Origin: Epiperipatus broadwayi | Lineage: Eukaryota > Onychophora > Udeonychophora > Euonychophora > Peripatidae | Assembly (NCBI GenBank): GCA_028023455.1 | Contig: JAQFVV010012394.1 | Span: 21,842,900-21,906,899 of the forward strand | DNA length: 64,000 nucleotides | Direction: 5' to 3' | In this document: piece by piece, positions 1-11,529 of the stretch | Layout of the letters: each line of letters opens with the position of its first letter | Position numbering within the stretch: the first letter of the stretch is position 1 | Notes under the pieces: generated by a model | Database searches by the model: none | What the model was told of the DNA's origin: nothing | Seen by the model: the letters and a program-made list of their open reading frames with translations, nothing else | Made by a program: the position numbers and the translations under genes

Positions 1-1045
1 TCTAATAATATCTATATCTATTTTTGATTGTGTAATGGATGTGTGTATTTTGACATATAAAAAAAATTGTAATATGATCTGTTATGCTATTTATTAAATA
101 TTCTGTCAAATGCTTTTGAATGTACGTGCACAGTTATTTTATATATGTTAAACCATTAAAAACATTAAACGATCACTTTTTCTTATGCGTGTACAAGTTT
201 TAAACCAATAGCACTACTTCTAGCATCTATAGATTACTAAAACTCACACTAGGTGGCATTATTGTATGAAGAATGTTGTTACTATTTTCTACATTGTGTG
301 ATTTGAACTCATTTATAAAAATAAATAATTGTTGTCTGTGTCATTGACTATTTAGCTTATTTGTCTCTTACTGTTTTCTGTGTATGTTGCAATGTTCTGT
401 GGATAAATTTAAATCTATTTGAACATTCAGTTATTTGTAATTAAGATTTTTGCTTCAATAATGTTTTTGTTTTGCATGTGGAAAATGATTCGAAGAAAGG
501 ACAAATCAAGGAGTCATATTTTACAAATATAGTAGACAATGTAGTAAATAAACAATGTAATTGTATTGACATATATAAATTATGGAAACTTAGCCATTCA
601 TGTTGGAATATTAATGCTATGTGACTTCATGAGATTTTTTAAAAAAAAATTGTAACTGTGAAATGCTACTCAAGATGGCTTGCATTCCCGTAAGCTAGCT
701 ATAACTACTACTGATTTTTTTTATATTGTATATTGTATGCTTATTCTAGAGTATTTTGTTTATATATATATATCTGTTATTTTTCATTTCTTTCTCTTTT
801 CAGGGCAAACTTTTAATTATTTATTTCTTTATTTTTGGTGACTTTATGAAATCAAATTCAATAATCCCAGAATTGAATTTCTTTCAATCTTGTTTCAATT
901 TATATAACTAGGGGGTTATTTGTAGAATTTTTATATTATACTCTAATTTGAAAAATGGATTTAATAAACAAATTTATTGAATGGAGTGTTTAAAATTATT
1001 TGAAGTAGTTTATTTATATATTAAACCACTAAACATATTTTAACA
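1..1045. other. No gene seen
   Basis: AT-rich sequence with short T and A runs and a TA microsatellite near 763-772. I see no coding region, no RNA gene and no repeat shared with the rest of the window. Confidence 0.5.
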
Positions 1046-1470
1046 GCATAGGAAATGATGATCATGTGATGTTTAATGATTTATTATCAATCCTGCCCAA
1101 TGGTATGAAGATGACTATAGTCATCAAAGAATCAATGACACCAAAATATATAGATGCTGAACTGAATTCAGATCTATATGACTATACAAGTGAATGATCT
1201 TGGATTGAAAACATTCTATTTTCATTTTGGACTCATATCTTTGGTAAAAGATGTCTGCTAGAAGGTTGCATTAGATCCTAAGATCTAGGTGCAGTGCTCT
1301 CAGCTCCAAATCTCTTCACTGATAAAAGTCAGAAGCTAGAAACTAGTCTGGGAATATTGTATGAGTGGGTACAAGATAGAGATTTTATGCACAAACCTTC
1401 TTGCATCCCTTAATTACTCTGAATTGTGCTGGGTGGCACTACTGTGTGGAGAGTTTTGCCTCTGTTTATT
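1046..1470 (+). mobile_element. HHR retrozyme family B, single decayed copy
   Basis: This matches the 456-bp family B unit of 36.0-37.4 kb from end to end (AGCATAGGAAATG start, GGAGAGTTTTGCCTCTG end). The ribozyme region is at about 1300-1360. Its core reads CTGATAA at 1319-1325, so the invariant G8 of CUGANGA has become A. Stem III and the cleavage site (GAAACTAGTC) are kept. Known HHR chemistry needs G8 as general acid, so this copy should not self-cleave. It is a monomer, unlike the palindromic 36-kb copy. Confidence 0.75.
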
Positions 1471-2141
1471 TATATATAACTAATAGAACTTATATTTAAC
1501 TCTTTGTGCATCATTTAGATTATTTTCTAATGTTTTACATGTTACCATATTGATAAAAAAAGTTGACCAATCTTAGCCCAACACATTTCAGTCTTGATTC
1601 TTTGCAGATGTCTTAAAAATGATCAATACACAAATTAATTTAAATAATACTGCTGTGCTCAATTTAATGTTTACATGTTTAAATTAATGATAAATTTGAT
1701 GCAGCTTTATATCAAATAGTGTAATATTAGCATGCAAAACTCATTGTCTCACAAAAAAACTCATATATCTAAATATGAAAAATACTTTAACAGCATTGTG
1801 AATATATTTAACAAGTGTTATTTACTTTTCCTGCATCATCAAAAGGTTTTTTTTTACATTTTTATAGCATTTAATTGTATTGATAAAATATCTGCATAAA
1901 TGGTAACGTACAAAATTACAAAAAGTGTACGAATCACTTCATTCAATTACATATTTATGGTGTTGTTAACTTATATGTTTACATATATACAGTGTATGTA
2001 TTAAAAATAATAAATAAAAATTGTGTGAATATTCTCCTTTATCAACATTATTTTCTTATATAGTTTAGTATTATATATTGTTTAACAATAATTTATTTTA
2101 CAATTTTGTTTTATTTGAACTTATCTAAACAAAAAGGGAAT
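1471..2141. other. No gene seen
   Basis: AT-rich spacer. Nothing recognisable except short homopolymers. Confidence 0.5.
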
Positions 2142-2305
2142 CCTTAAAGAAACTTATTAGGCAGTTGAAATTTTGAAAAAAAAAAAGAAAAGAAAATAGG
2201 AGCCTTGAAGAAACTTATTAGGCAGTTGAAATTTTGAAGAAAAAAAAGAAAAGAAAATAGGAGCCTTGAAGAAACTTATTAGACAGTTGAAATTTTGAAA
2301 AGAAA
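2142..2305 (+). repeat. 61-bp tandem repeat, about 2.7 copies
   Basis: Units start at 2142, 2203 and 2264 (period 61). Each has CCTTGAAGAAACTTATTAG, then CAGTTGAAATTTTGAA, then a long purine run. The first part has the spacing of an HHR-like core of the PLE type (CTTGAAGAA, short arm, TTGAAA) but is too degenerate to call a ribozyme. The hydrophobic open frames on the minus strand here only reflect the poly-purine run. Confidence 0.8.
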
Positions 2306-2867
2306 AAAAAAATATCAATAAAAATATTAAAAACAAAAATATAAAATTGTTTATTATCGAATAAAATAAAGTAATCAAATGTCTTCATTGCTTGGAGGTT
2401 CAAAAAAGTTTGAGTGATGGAAATTCCAGAAGTGGAAATAATCGAAGAACTTTATATTCCAGACTCTACACATTCTACCACTGCACTAAACCATACAGGG
2501 CAAATAATTAAATGGTTTTTTACTCAGGAATTCATACAAAGTTTGAATGTCAGACATGATAGCTGGGGATAATCAGATCTTAAACTTCAGAATCGGTCAT
2601 TCCAATACTGCAATAGAAAGAAACAAGAACTGAAATCAATATGAGGACTTTTAATTTTAGAGTCTGAAAATCTATAGCCACATTAAACCATCAAATAAAT
2701 ATATATTTATTTATATTAAAAAATAATTTAAAATTTGTGTGTAATATTTTTTATAGCTAGTGATTTTACTGATATAACAAGAAATTTTATTTTATTTTTT
2801 AACAGTAATTATTCGTTTGTTATGGTTATATAATTATATGTGAACTAAAATATTTAAATAATTATTG

Positions 2868-3007
2868 ATTTGCTCTAACATTTCGAACATTGGCTAAATA
2901 AAAGTTTGTTCTGTTTGTTAATTTTGTTGACAGTAGATGAGTACACTTTCAACTGGTGAATATACAGAATTTATTTAACCAACATTCAAAACGTTAGAGC
3001 AAACCAA
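2868..3007. repeat. Imperfect inverted repeat
   Basis: The arms at 2868-2904 and 2968-3007 are complementary around TTTGCTCTAAC...CATTGG and end in TAAATAAA on the inner side. A CGAACATTGG stretch resembles CGAAACATTGG in the 3' part of PLE 1 (56,866-56,876). Here the AATAAA points to the centre, unlike the other palindromes. The rest of 2306-3070 holds nothing else I recognise. Confidence 0.55.
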
Positions 3008-3070
3008 TTACAAATAGAAAGAAAAAAGAGAATAACCTAAATATTAAATAATTATTGTGGATTTTAATAT

Positions 3071-3350
3071 GATTTTAATATTTTAGTTCTTTATTACTTT
3101 TACAATGCTTTTTTACAGCCACTATTGATGTTTTCGATTGCTCCAGCAATCTTTTTCAGAACTGTAACAATCATAATACAAATACATGAACATATAATTT
3201 TACATTATATATATATTCTATATTTATATTCATGTATTTGTATTGTGTTTATTATAGTTCTGAAGAAGATTGATGAGGCAATCGAAACTGTCAATAGTGG
3301 GTTGTAAAAAAGCATTGTAAAATTAATAAAGAACTAAAATGATATTAATA
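3071..3350. mobile_element. Palindromic insert with HHR-like motif (family F)
   Basis: The two arms are inverted copies, with the spacer near 3207-3222. The plus arm holds CTGAAGA (3260-3266), a GATT/AATC stem, then GAAAC, and AATAAAG about 60 bases on. The minus arm carries the complement with changes. The spacing fits an HHR core of the PLE-associated type. However, I find no CUH or GUH cleavage site with a matching stem I, so I call it HHR-like, probably inactive. The outward side of both arms has the AATAAA. Confidence 0.65.
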
Positions 3351-3439
3351 TTATATGTATTTGGCAATGCAATAAGAAAGATAAAGTTATAAGATTTTAA
3401 TATATATAAGAATTTTGTTTTGTTTGTTCAATTCATTAA

Positions 3440-3535
3440 AATAGGGTAATTATATATATGATTATATATGTTCTGAAGAAGATTGTTGTACAGTCAAATT
3501 TTGGAAGCATAGAATAATAAAATATTGTATTTTGT
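3440..3535 (+). repeat. Family F-like monomer
   Basis: CTGAAGAAGATTG followed by ACAGTCAAATTTTGG and AATAATAAAATATTG repeats the order seen at 3260-3335 (core, short stem, purine run, AATAAA). The GAAA box is lost. A decayed single copy. From 3536 to 4414 I see no gene. Confidence 0.45.
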
Positions 3536-4414
3536 GTTATGTAAAATTCATAGAAGAAAGTTTTGATGCCCTTTGTTGTACTTACTATGGTTGAAAATGA
3601 GATTTATATAATAGAATGATAGAATAGATTATGGTTCTTAATTCTGCAATTACAAATAAGCTGATTCATAAAATATATATTAAGCACATATATAGAGTTC
3701 CTATTATTTTTTACAAAATTAAAAATATCACAATATCTACGTAAACAATATTCAATGCTGTCAAATTGTTCTCAGCCACAATTTAATTGTACAGTTGTTT
3801 TATGATTCAGAAATTTTTTTTTATTATTTATTTGATGACAATTTTACTTTCTCTTTAAACCTGCTGTTACCAGTTGAAAAAAAAATATTTACACTTATAC
3901 CAATTGTAGAATATGTTTTAGTTGATTTTATCTTTCTGGGGAAATAATCTTTATTACAGCAATATATTTCTCCTTTGTTTTCTCTCTTTCTCTCTCTTAT
4001 ATATTTATTAATATATAAAACCTAGTTCTTTTTTTTTAAATTTGTTTATCACTAAAATAAATCCCAAATAAATTTAATGTGAGTAATGTATATCTATATT
4101 TTGTTTTGCAAGAGTTTCTTCATCAACTTTTAAGTATGTCCTCTGAAATATCAGTTCTGTGCCTGGACTCAGGAATAGATATGAAAGCAAGAGTCCATGA
4201 AGATAATGTGAATAATTTGCTTATTCACATTACTAATAATATACTATGGGATAATCTTATTAGTAAATTAACTGTTAGCTATGGATGCCATTTCAAAATC
4301 AGTTCTCAGTATTAAGTTCAGAAAAATGCTTTTATGTAATTGTTATTATTAATAATTTTTATTAGTCATTCATTAGAATTGAAATTATCCACTTAATAAA
4401 TAATATTTCTATAA

Positions 4415-4870
4415 TATAATTTTCACTACACCATTCTCATGCAAGGTAAAGGTTTCTATCCAATTTTAACATCTTATGGAGTCATGTCATCATTTGACCA
4501 AAGTCACCAATATGTACATTTTGTGTTAAACCAGAACTCATCAGTTGGCCAGATCACAATCTTATATCTTTATCATTGTTCAATATATATAGTTAACCAA
4601 TTATTAGTTTGGCATATCAATTAAATTGTAGTTATTGGTAATCTATATATACGGAACTATGATAAAGATATGTGTAAGAGATTATGATCCAGACCTATTG
4701 ATGAGTGCTGCTTCAGCACAAAATGTTCATCTTGGGGATCATACTTTTTCAGACATCTTTGGTCATATGTATATGATTACACTCATCCACAAGATGTTAA
4801 AAGCCACAAGATGTTAAAAGTGGATAAAAGCCAGTTCACATTGCATGAGAGTAGTGTAATGAAAATTATA
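4415..4870. mobile_element. HHR family A, old palindromic copy
   Basis: The arms 4415-4580 and 4680-4870 are inverted copies (TACACCATTCTCATGCAA against TTGCATGAGAGTAGTGTA). The left arm read on the minus strand has CTGATGA, stem II, then AAAA where active copies have GAAA. The right arm has TTGATGA, then a GTGCT/AGCAC stem, then AAAA. Both ribozymes are therefore damaged. Orientation is again 3' ends outward. The small open frames here (for example 4439-4624) are chance readings of the repeat. Confidence 0.65.
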
Positions 4871-5144
4871 CTACAGACACATTATTTTTGCATCATTTTT
4901 TATTTCAAAAAGTTGATTTAATTAGTAAAAAACAGTAATTACTGCATGATCTGGAATAGCAGTCATTATATAACCCAGGCTTTTATCTAAAAAAAAAAAA
5001 ACTGCTCTCTTTATTAGCAGTTTACACAAAACAGAACCATTAATTCGATTTTTTTAAAAAAACTAAAGTGAAAAATACCACTATTCAGGGAAAACTTAAT
5101 AATGAAATTTTTTTATAAATTTCACATTGTAAATTTGTAATATA

Positions 5145-5631
5145 TAGGGTATATGAGCACAGACTTTGACATGCCCCACCACTTTCCACACTAGCTCATA
5201 ACACTGATACACTTGAACACGTACATGTTGAAAAGATAAATAATCACCAATAACACTTGAACACATACATGTTGAAAAGATAAATAATCACCAATATATG
5301 TATTTCATGCTAAACCAGCAATCATCAGTTGGTCCAGATTACCATCTCTACACATATATGCTATAAGTGCTCAGATATATATTAAGATAGTCAATCCTCA
5401 TATTTTAATGGTCAAGCTTCAATATACTCCAACTCTTAAACCATCCATCCAATTGAAAATATGATAATGGAATGCTCAAAGCCCACCCTGAGGCTGTGAT
5501 TCTTGCCACACCCATGTTGACCTAAGGTCAATCTGATCCCTCATGTACAGGACATAAGCCATTTTAATACATCTACAAGGTATGGGCAGACATCTCTACT
5601 ATGTAATAACTGAAACACAGGCTTATTATAT
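5145..5631 (-). mobile_element. HHR family A, first unit of a tandem dimer
   Basis: A minus-strand copy of the family A unit. CTGATGA is at 5328-5322 and GAAA is intact. Stem III has one change (ATACATAT instead of ATACGTAT), which lowers its self-complementarity. The unit ends at GCTTATTATAT (5621-5631), where the RTE LINE is inserted. The second unit resumes at 8934. Once the LINE is removed the two cores are 467 bp apart, which gives the unit length. Confidence 0.8.
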
Positions 5632-8600
5632 CATCATCAACCATTATCAATTCACTGCAGGATGAAGGTCTCTCCAAGTTTAATCCATCTTCTCCGATCT
5701 TTAGCTTCTCTTTTCCACAACACCCCTGCACATTTTCTTATTTCATCCATCCATCTCACATGTGGTCTCTTTCTGGGTCTTTTACAATTTCTTGGAATCC
5801 AGTTTAAAATTTCAATTGTCCATCTATTATCATTTCTTCTAGCAATATGTCCAGCCCAACTCCATTTCAATCTTTTATTTTTTCAATAAGGTCAGTAACA
5901 CCTGTTTGTTGTCTTACCTATACATTGCATTTTCGATCTCTTCTTGTTACCCCCAACATACATCTCTCCATACTCCTTTGAGTGGTCTGAAGTCTCTGTA
6001 TTGCTCTTCTATTAAGTGTCCAAGTCTCAGATCCATAAGTAAGAACTGGTAAAACACATTTGTTAAAAACCATTCTTTTCAGACACATAGGCATATTTCC
6101 TTTTAGTATCAAGTTATTTCTACCAAAAGCACTCCAACCAAGTTTAATTCTATGATTAATTTCCTCCATTATGTTTCCATCTGTATTAATAATCTGACCA
6201 AGGTATTTGTAACTGTTAACTTCTTCTAATTCTTCATAATCAATCTTTATTTTCATATTTTGAGCAAATCGATTAAACATTACTTTAGTCTTTTTAACAT
6301 TTATCTTTAGTCCTACTTTTCTGCTTTCATCTGCTAACTCCTGCAACATTTTCTGCAGCTCTGAAGCACTGTTTACAAAAACAACTACATTATCTGCGAA
6401 ATCTAAATGACTTAAATACTCTCCATTTACTTTCACTCCTTTAGTTTCCCATTTTAATCCACAAAATACTTCTTGCAGCACTGCTGTAAAAAGTTTTGGA
6501 GATATGGAGTCACCTTGTCTTACACCTTTCTCAATGTTGATTTTTCCAGTATCATTATGTAACCTAATTGTTGCTGTTGCATTTTTATAAATATTCTTTA
6601 AAATATGACAATATCCTGGATCTATACCTTGATGATCCAATGCTTTAATCACTGAAGAAATGTGTATAGAATTGAATGCCTTTTCATAATCTACAAATCC
6701 AAAACATAATGACAACTCATATTCATTTGTCCTTTCTATGACTTCTCTCAATACCTGGATATGATCTATTGTACTAAAACTAATTTTAAATCTAGCTTGT
6801 TCTCTTGGTTGGTGGAAATCCAAAGTTCTCTGTAGACGAGTTGTATTTATCTTGGTAAAAATTTTATATAAAACTGATAAAAGGCTGATAGGTCTGTAAT
6901 TTCTAATATCTTCTTTATCATCTTTTTTAAATATTAATATTATTACTGCATTCTTTCGGTCTTCCGATACATCTTTATCATTTAGACATTTGGTATATAA
7001 CTTTACTAAAATTGTTTCTATTTCTTCACCTGCTTCTTTTAATATATCAATTATAATTCCATCATTTCCTGGAGCCTTTCCTTTCTTCATACATTTAATT
7101 GCATGTCTCACTTCTTCATTTAAAATTCTGGGCAATTCGGAAGATGTAATAGATATAGGAGGTACTTGTTCTTTATTACTATATAATTCTTGATAAAAAT
7201 CTTCTACCAATTTCATGATGTCATCTCTCTTTTTAGTAATAATTCCATCTTTTTTTCTTATTGCAGATATAAATTTCCTACCAATACCAAAATGTTGTTT
7301 AACATTCTTGAGACTTTTATTTTCTTCTACAGCTTTCCTTGCTATTTCACAGTTATACTTTCTTATATCATTTTCAACTCTTTTCCGTACCATTTTACAA
7401 AATTCGAGATATTCAATTCTTTTTAATACATCATTTTTGTATATCTTCATATTCCTTCTTTTCTTCATAAATTCTCTAGTCTCAATAAAAAATTTATTAG
7501 TCAATTGCTGCTTTTTTCTACCAGCTATCTTTGTTGCAGTTTTTAAAAGTGTATCAGTTATTTTCATATTAATTTCATTCAAATCTGAATCATGTTCAAA
7601 ATCTCCTAACACTTGAAACCTATTTGTAAGTTCTAATTTAAATTCATTAGAATGTTTCTGAAGATTAGGAATATCAACTGTAAATATTGTTTTTCTCAAT
7701 AATTTTTGTCTCTCTAGTTTTACATTAACACGTAACTTACACCTTACTAATCGATGATCACTTCCTGTGTTAAATTTATTAAGAACATTACAATCTTGAA
7801 ATATGTATTTCCTGTTAGTCAAAATATAATCCAATTCTGCTGTACCTTCATTTGGATGCTTCCATGTCCATTTCCTTTTAACATTTTTCTCAAAAAATGA
7901 ATTCATAATATAAAGTTTTTCTTTTTCTGCAAACTCCACAAGTCTATGTCCTCTCTCATTTCTATTACCATAACCAAAATTACCTACAGCAATTTCATCT
8001 TTCATTTGTCTACCAATTCTAGCATTAAAGTCTCCCATAACAATTTTAAAATGTTGTTTACTCTGATCAAAAGCCTTTTGTACATCCATATAAAAATCTT
8101 CTACTACTTCATCACTATGAGAACTTGTTGGGGCATAAACCTGAATTATCTGCATTTGATATCTGCTATTAAGTTGTATAACTAATCTTGCAACTCTGTC
8201 CGATACACCATCAATCTCCACAATATTGTTCTTCCACTTTTTATTTATAATGAATCCTACTCCACTTGTATTTCCAATATGTGTGCCTTTATAATAGAGT
8301 ATATGTCCACTTTTTAAATCAATTGTTTCTTCACCTTTTCTTCTAACTTCACAAAGTCCAATAATGTCCCATTTAATATAAGACAATTCTTCTTCTAATT
8401 CTTGCAATCTCCCTTCACTTGAAAGTGATCTGCAGTTGTAAGTACCTAAATAAAAAGTCATCATCAAATGGCAGCCTGGGTCGGCAATCAGAGGATTCTT
8501 AGCACCCTCCGCCTTCGACCACCAACCGCTGCCTTGGTTGGTGACTTTACAGCCTCCTGGGAATAAGGGCCATGCTTTATTTTTGTCTGTCATAATTGTA

Positions 8601-8922
8601 TATATGTATTGGAAAAATATTTATCATTTACACAAACATTCATCCTGCCTTATCAGGCACTGAGAAGAAAGACCATGGTATTTCTTGATCTTAAACTCAG
8701 AGGTAAAAATCCAATAAACTCATCACACTGGATAATGCATGTTGGTGAGCAGACCATCCATGTTCGTATACTATATGAATAATCACATAGTAACAACAGC
8801 TGCAACGACAAGAACGTATGGAGTGGACATTAGGAATTTGCCCTGCTCGGTTCCTTTAAGGCCTCCAAGAGGAATCAAAGGGTCTCCTTTCAGTTAATAG
8901 CAAAAAAAAAAAAAGATAATTT
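5632..8922 (-). mobile_element. RTE-clade non-LTR retrotransposon, near full length
   Basis: A LINE with a 5' leader of about 330 bp (8594-8922), one apurinic-like endonuclease plus reverse transcriptase reading frame, and a short 3' end finishing in a TGATGATGATA-type tail, which is typical of RTE elements. It is flanked by an 11-bp TSD, GCTTATTATAT, at 5621-5631 and 8923-8933. The target is a tandem dimer of HHR family A, so this insertion is younger than that dimer. The complete ends and clear TSD suggest a fairly recent insertion, but the coding frame is already broken. Confidence 0.9.
5652..8593 (-). pseudogene. RTE endonuclease/reverse transcriptase ORF, disabled
   Basis: The first 891 codons (8593 down to 5918) are open. 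The endonuclease shows NCRSL (about residue 53), the E of LCEVRR (82), GDFNARIG (187-194) and SDHR (278-281). The RT shows NYRPISLLS (565-573), FVDYEKAF with the first catalytic Asp (635), RQGDSISP (692-699), and the active-site box at 732-735, which reads FADN where the family has FADD. Codon 735 is AAT (plus 6389-6391), one base from GAT, so the second catalytic Asp is lost. After residue 891 there is a TAG, then a one-base frameshift near 5874-5885. The conserved C-terminus (KWSWAGHIARR...RWT) then follows in another frame to 5652. The first Met is at the start of a WPLFPGGCK leader; a start nearer residue 44 is also possible. Confidence 0.9.
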
Positions 8923-8933
8923 GCTTATTATAT

Positions 8934-9330
8934 ACTTGTGTTTATATATGTAATATATATGGTATATGAGCACAGACTTTCACACGAGCCACTACTCTCC
9001 ACACTATCTCATAATACTGATACACTTGAACACATACATGTTGAAAAGATAAATAATCACCAATATATGTATTTCATGCTAAACCAGCAATCATCAGTTG
9101 GTCCAGATTACCATCTCTACACATATTTGCTATAAGTGCTCAGATATATATTAAGATAGCCAATCCTCATACTTTAGTGGATAGGTTTCAATCTACTCCA
9201 CACTCCAACTCTTCAACCCTCCATCAAATTGAAAATCTGATGATGGAATGCTCAAAGTCCACCCTGAGGCCGAGATTCTTGTCACATTCATTTTGACCCT
9301 CATGTACAGGACATAATCCATTGTAAATTT
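8934..9330 (-). mobile_element. HHR family A, second unit of the split dimer
   Basis: This continues the unit interrupted at 5631. CTGATGA is at 9097-9091, with GAAA and the short stem II intact; stem III again reads ATACATAT. The 3' half is truncated near 9330. Confidence 0.8.
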
Positions 9331-10142
9331 GTATAATTTTAAATATAAATATTTTTTTCCCTGTATATATTAAATAAATTTTTTTAAGCTGAGTAAAGAA
9401 ATTTAGCTATTTGTAAGCCTTCAATAATTAATAAGACTGCATAATTGTTTTATAGTTATATATATATTTTATAATATACATTGATGTTTCATTTTTTTTT
9501 TTTTTTATAAAGGTCCATATTTCTTAAATTTTTATGTTTGTTTTTTTTTTTGGATCTGTTTATTTTTCATTTTTTCGCGTTTATGTTTTAGACATATTTT
9601 TGAAACATTTGCCTTGATAAAAATTATATTAATTAATCAAAATGTCTATTTTATGTGATGTTAATTGTAGATATATTTATTGTTGGTAGGAAATAGTAAA
9701 CAAATTTATAAAAGAAAAAAGAAGTGTTCCTTTTTATATTTAATAAATGTATGTTGAACTAACTTTGGAGAAAGAAAGAAAAGGAGACAGTATTTTGAAA
9801 TGTTTTCTCTTATAAATTGTGCATTAAATAAGGCCATCTTCCCATCTGCTGAGAGATTTTTTAAATCACATGATACTAATTATCCCATTAGCTATTACGT
9901 CACTTAAGTTTCAAAATTCTAGAGTCCTTTTGCACATAAGCCAGATTCTTGTTGAATAATCACTCACTCATTTATAAAATACTAGACTGTGATTGTAAAT
10001 TATTAGCATTTGCATGTGTTGTAGTTTGAAGTTGGCTGTTTTAAGATAATAAGTTTAACAGTTTGATACATTTCATACTTATTAAATTTCTTTTCCACAC
10101 TTGTAATTTGATATAAACATGTTCGCTTTGTCTATTAAGAAA
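9331..10142. other. No gene seen
   Basis: AT-rich spacer with T runs at 9493-9506 and 9541-9551. No coding signal or shared repeat noticed. Confidence 0.5.
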
Positions 10143-10261
10143 ATTATTTTTTATCCATAAATTAGCATGCTTTCAACTATCCATTAGTCATATTGTTAGA
10201 TTGCTGTGAAAATGACTGATGGACAGTTGAAAGCATGCTAATTTATGAATAAAAAATAATT
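10143..10261. mobile_element. Short palindromic insert
   Basis: Two arms of about 47 bp (10,144-10,190 and 10,212-10,260) are inverted copies around TAGCATGCTTTCAACT. The plus arm reads CTGATGGACAGTTGAAAGC and then AATAAAAAAT, the same order (CTGATG, short arm, GAAA, AATAAA) as families E and F. There is no convincing ribozyme fold. ATTATT next to both ends could be a short TSD. Confidence 0.6.
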
Positions 10262-10429
10262 ATTCTGATCAAAGTATTTACATTGAAATTTGATACATTG
10301 CATTAATTCGCATATAAGATTCTGTCTTTCTAGAATAATGTGATACATTGACCATAATATTTATTTATTTTTGTCTAAATATATTACCATTTATTAAACA
10401 TAAACCTGTCTATTTAGATTCAAACTATT

Positions 10430-10625
10430 GAAGTGCTGGTCTTTGGTATAATGATGGATTTCTGAAGCTCAAACTTATGAACTTCTGAGCTATATGTCAT
10501 GATTTCTGCATGTGGTTTGTTAGAAGAGTAGAATGGCAGCGTCATAAGCTCAGAATCCATGGTTCTGTTCTGTCACTTTCAGTGTTTAAAGTATTTTAAG
10601 AACTTTCAAGTAATAAATCAATTAT
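10430..10625 (+). repeat. SINE-like dispersed repeat
   Basis: This belongs to a family seen about ten times here. Its shape is a GTGGTAGAATGG-like A-box region, AGCTCA-GAATCCATGGTTCTG resembling a B-box region, then CACTTTCAGT..TTTAA..AAGAACTTTCAAG and an AATAAATCAATTATTTG tail. It looks like a decayed tRNA-derived SINE. The copy has drifted and no good Pol III boxes remain. 10,626-11,074 holds nothing else. Confidence 0.45.
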
Positions 10626-11074
10626 TTGTCTTTTAATACGATCCTCAGTGCTTTTTATCATCTTCATTCTAACTTTAACAAAAAATTTACAATGTTGCTT
10701 ACAATTTCACAAATTTTTAATGTTACTAATTGTGGCCTATTTTTTTTTCTTATATTCTTTGTTTTACTTATTATTATTTTTGTTTGTTTTCTTCAAAAAA
10801 TACTATTGATTCTATAATATCTTATTGTTCTGAAACCTATATATATATATTGTATTAAATATGTGCACAATTTTGCTAATTCTAAGGTACTTTGAATTGC
10901 ATAAATTTATCTGATATCTGCTATCTTAAGTACTTCGTGTATAAATTTTTTTTCTGTGATTATAAAAAACATTTATTATCCACCCACTCATAATTATTTC
11001 TTATATTTTTAACTGGAATATATCATTAGTGTAATATTTACACTGATAATAGTGATTTTTAGAAACTTCTTAAT

Positions 11075-11150
11075 TAAACAAGCAAAACTCTCCATATAAT
11101 AGTGCCACTCAGAGCCAGAGTAATCAATGGTGATGTTTAGTGGTTTCAAC
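11075..11150 (-). repeat. HHR family B fragment
   Basis: AGCAAAACTCTCCATATAA, GTGCCACT and GTAATCAATGG match the end of the family B unit on the minus strand. It then jumps to TGATGTTTAGTGG of the start of the unit. The ribozyme part is missing. Confidence 0.6.
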
Positions 11151-11529
11151 TTCTTAATTGTCAGCTAGAATATTCTCTTTTTTGCTTCCAAAGAGAAACA
11201 GTTTCAAATACTCAGCAGGATGGGAAATGATATCTAGAAAATTTTTTCCATCAATCTTTGATAAACAAATTTCTCAAACGTTTTTCTAAGAATAAGATCG
11301 ATATAATTACATTCAGTAGTTATATAAAAAAAATTAAACCAAGTTGTGATCACTCACAACATTTGATATCTTTGAATAAATAGAATAAATCTCATAAACT
11401 GTAAAGACTATATAGTAAATTATTAGGAACTGGGAAGTATGCTGTCAGCATATTAAAATTGGATTCAGTAACTCGCCTTAAAAAGGAGGTAATATAGTGA
11501 TGTTTATTATTTTTTGCTGACAATTGTTG

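Noticed and set aside
5590-5631. A second hammerhead at the GAAACACAGG...CCTGTGTC hairpin at family A ends
   Set aside because: The hairpin after GAAA ends in GUC, like an HHR stem III, but no CUGANGA core lies upstream in any copy. The real family A ribozyme is on the opposite strand.
8594-8922. HDV-like ribozyme at the 5' end of the RTE element
   Set aside because: Such ribozymes are known for some RTE and R2 elements, but I could not pair a P1/P2 pseudoknot here by hand. A structure search would be needed.
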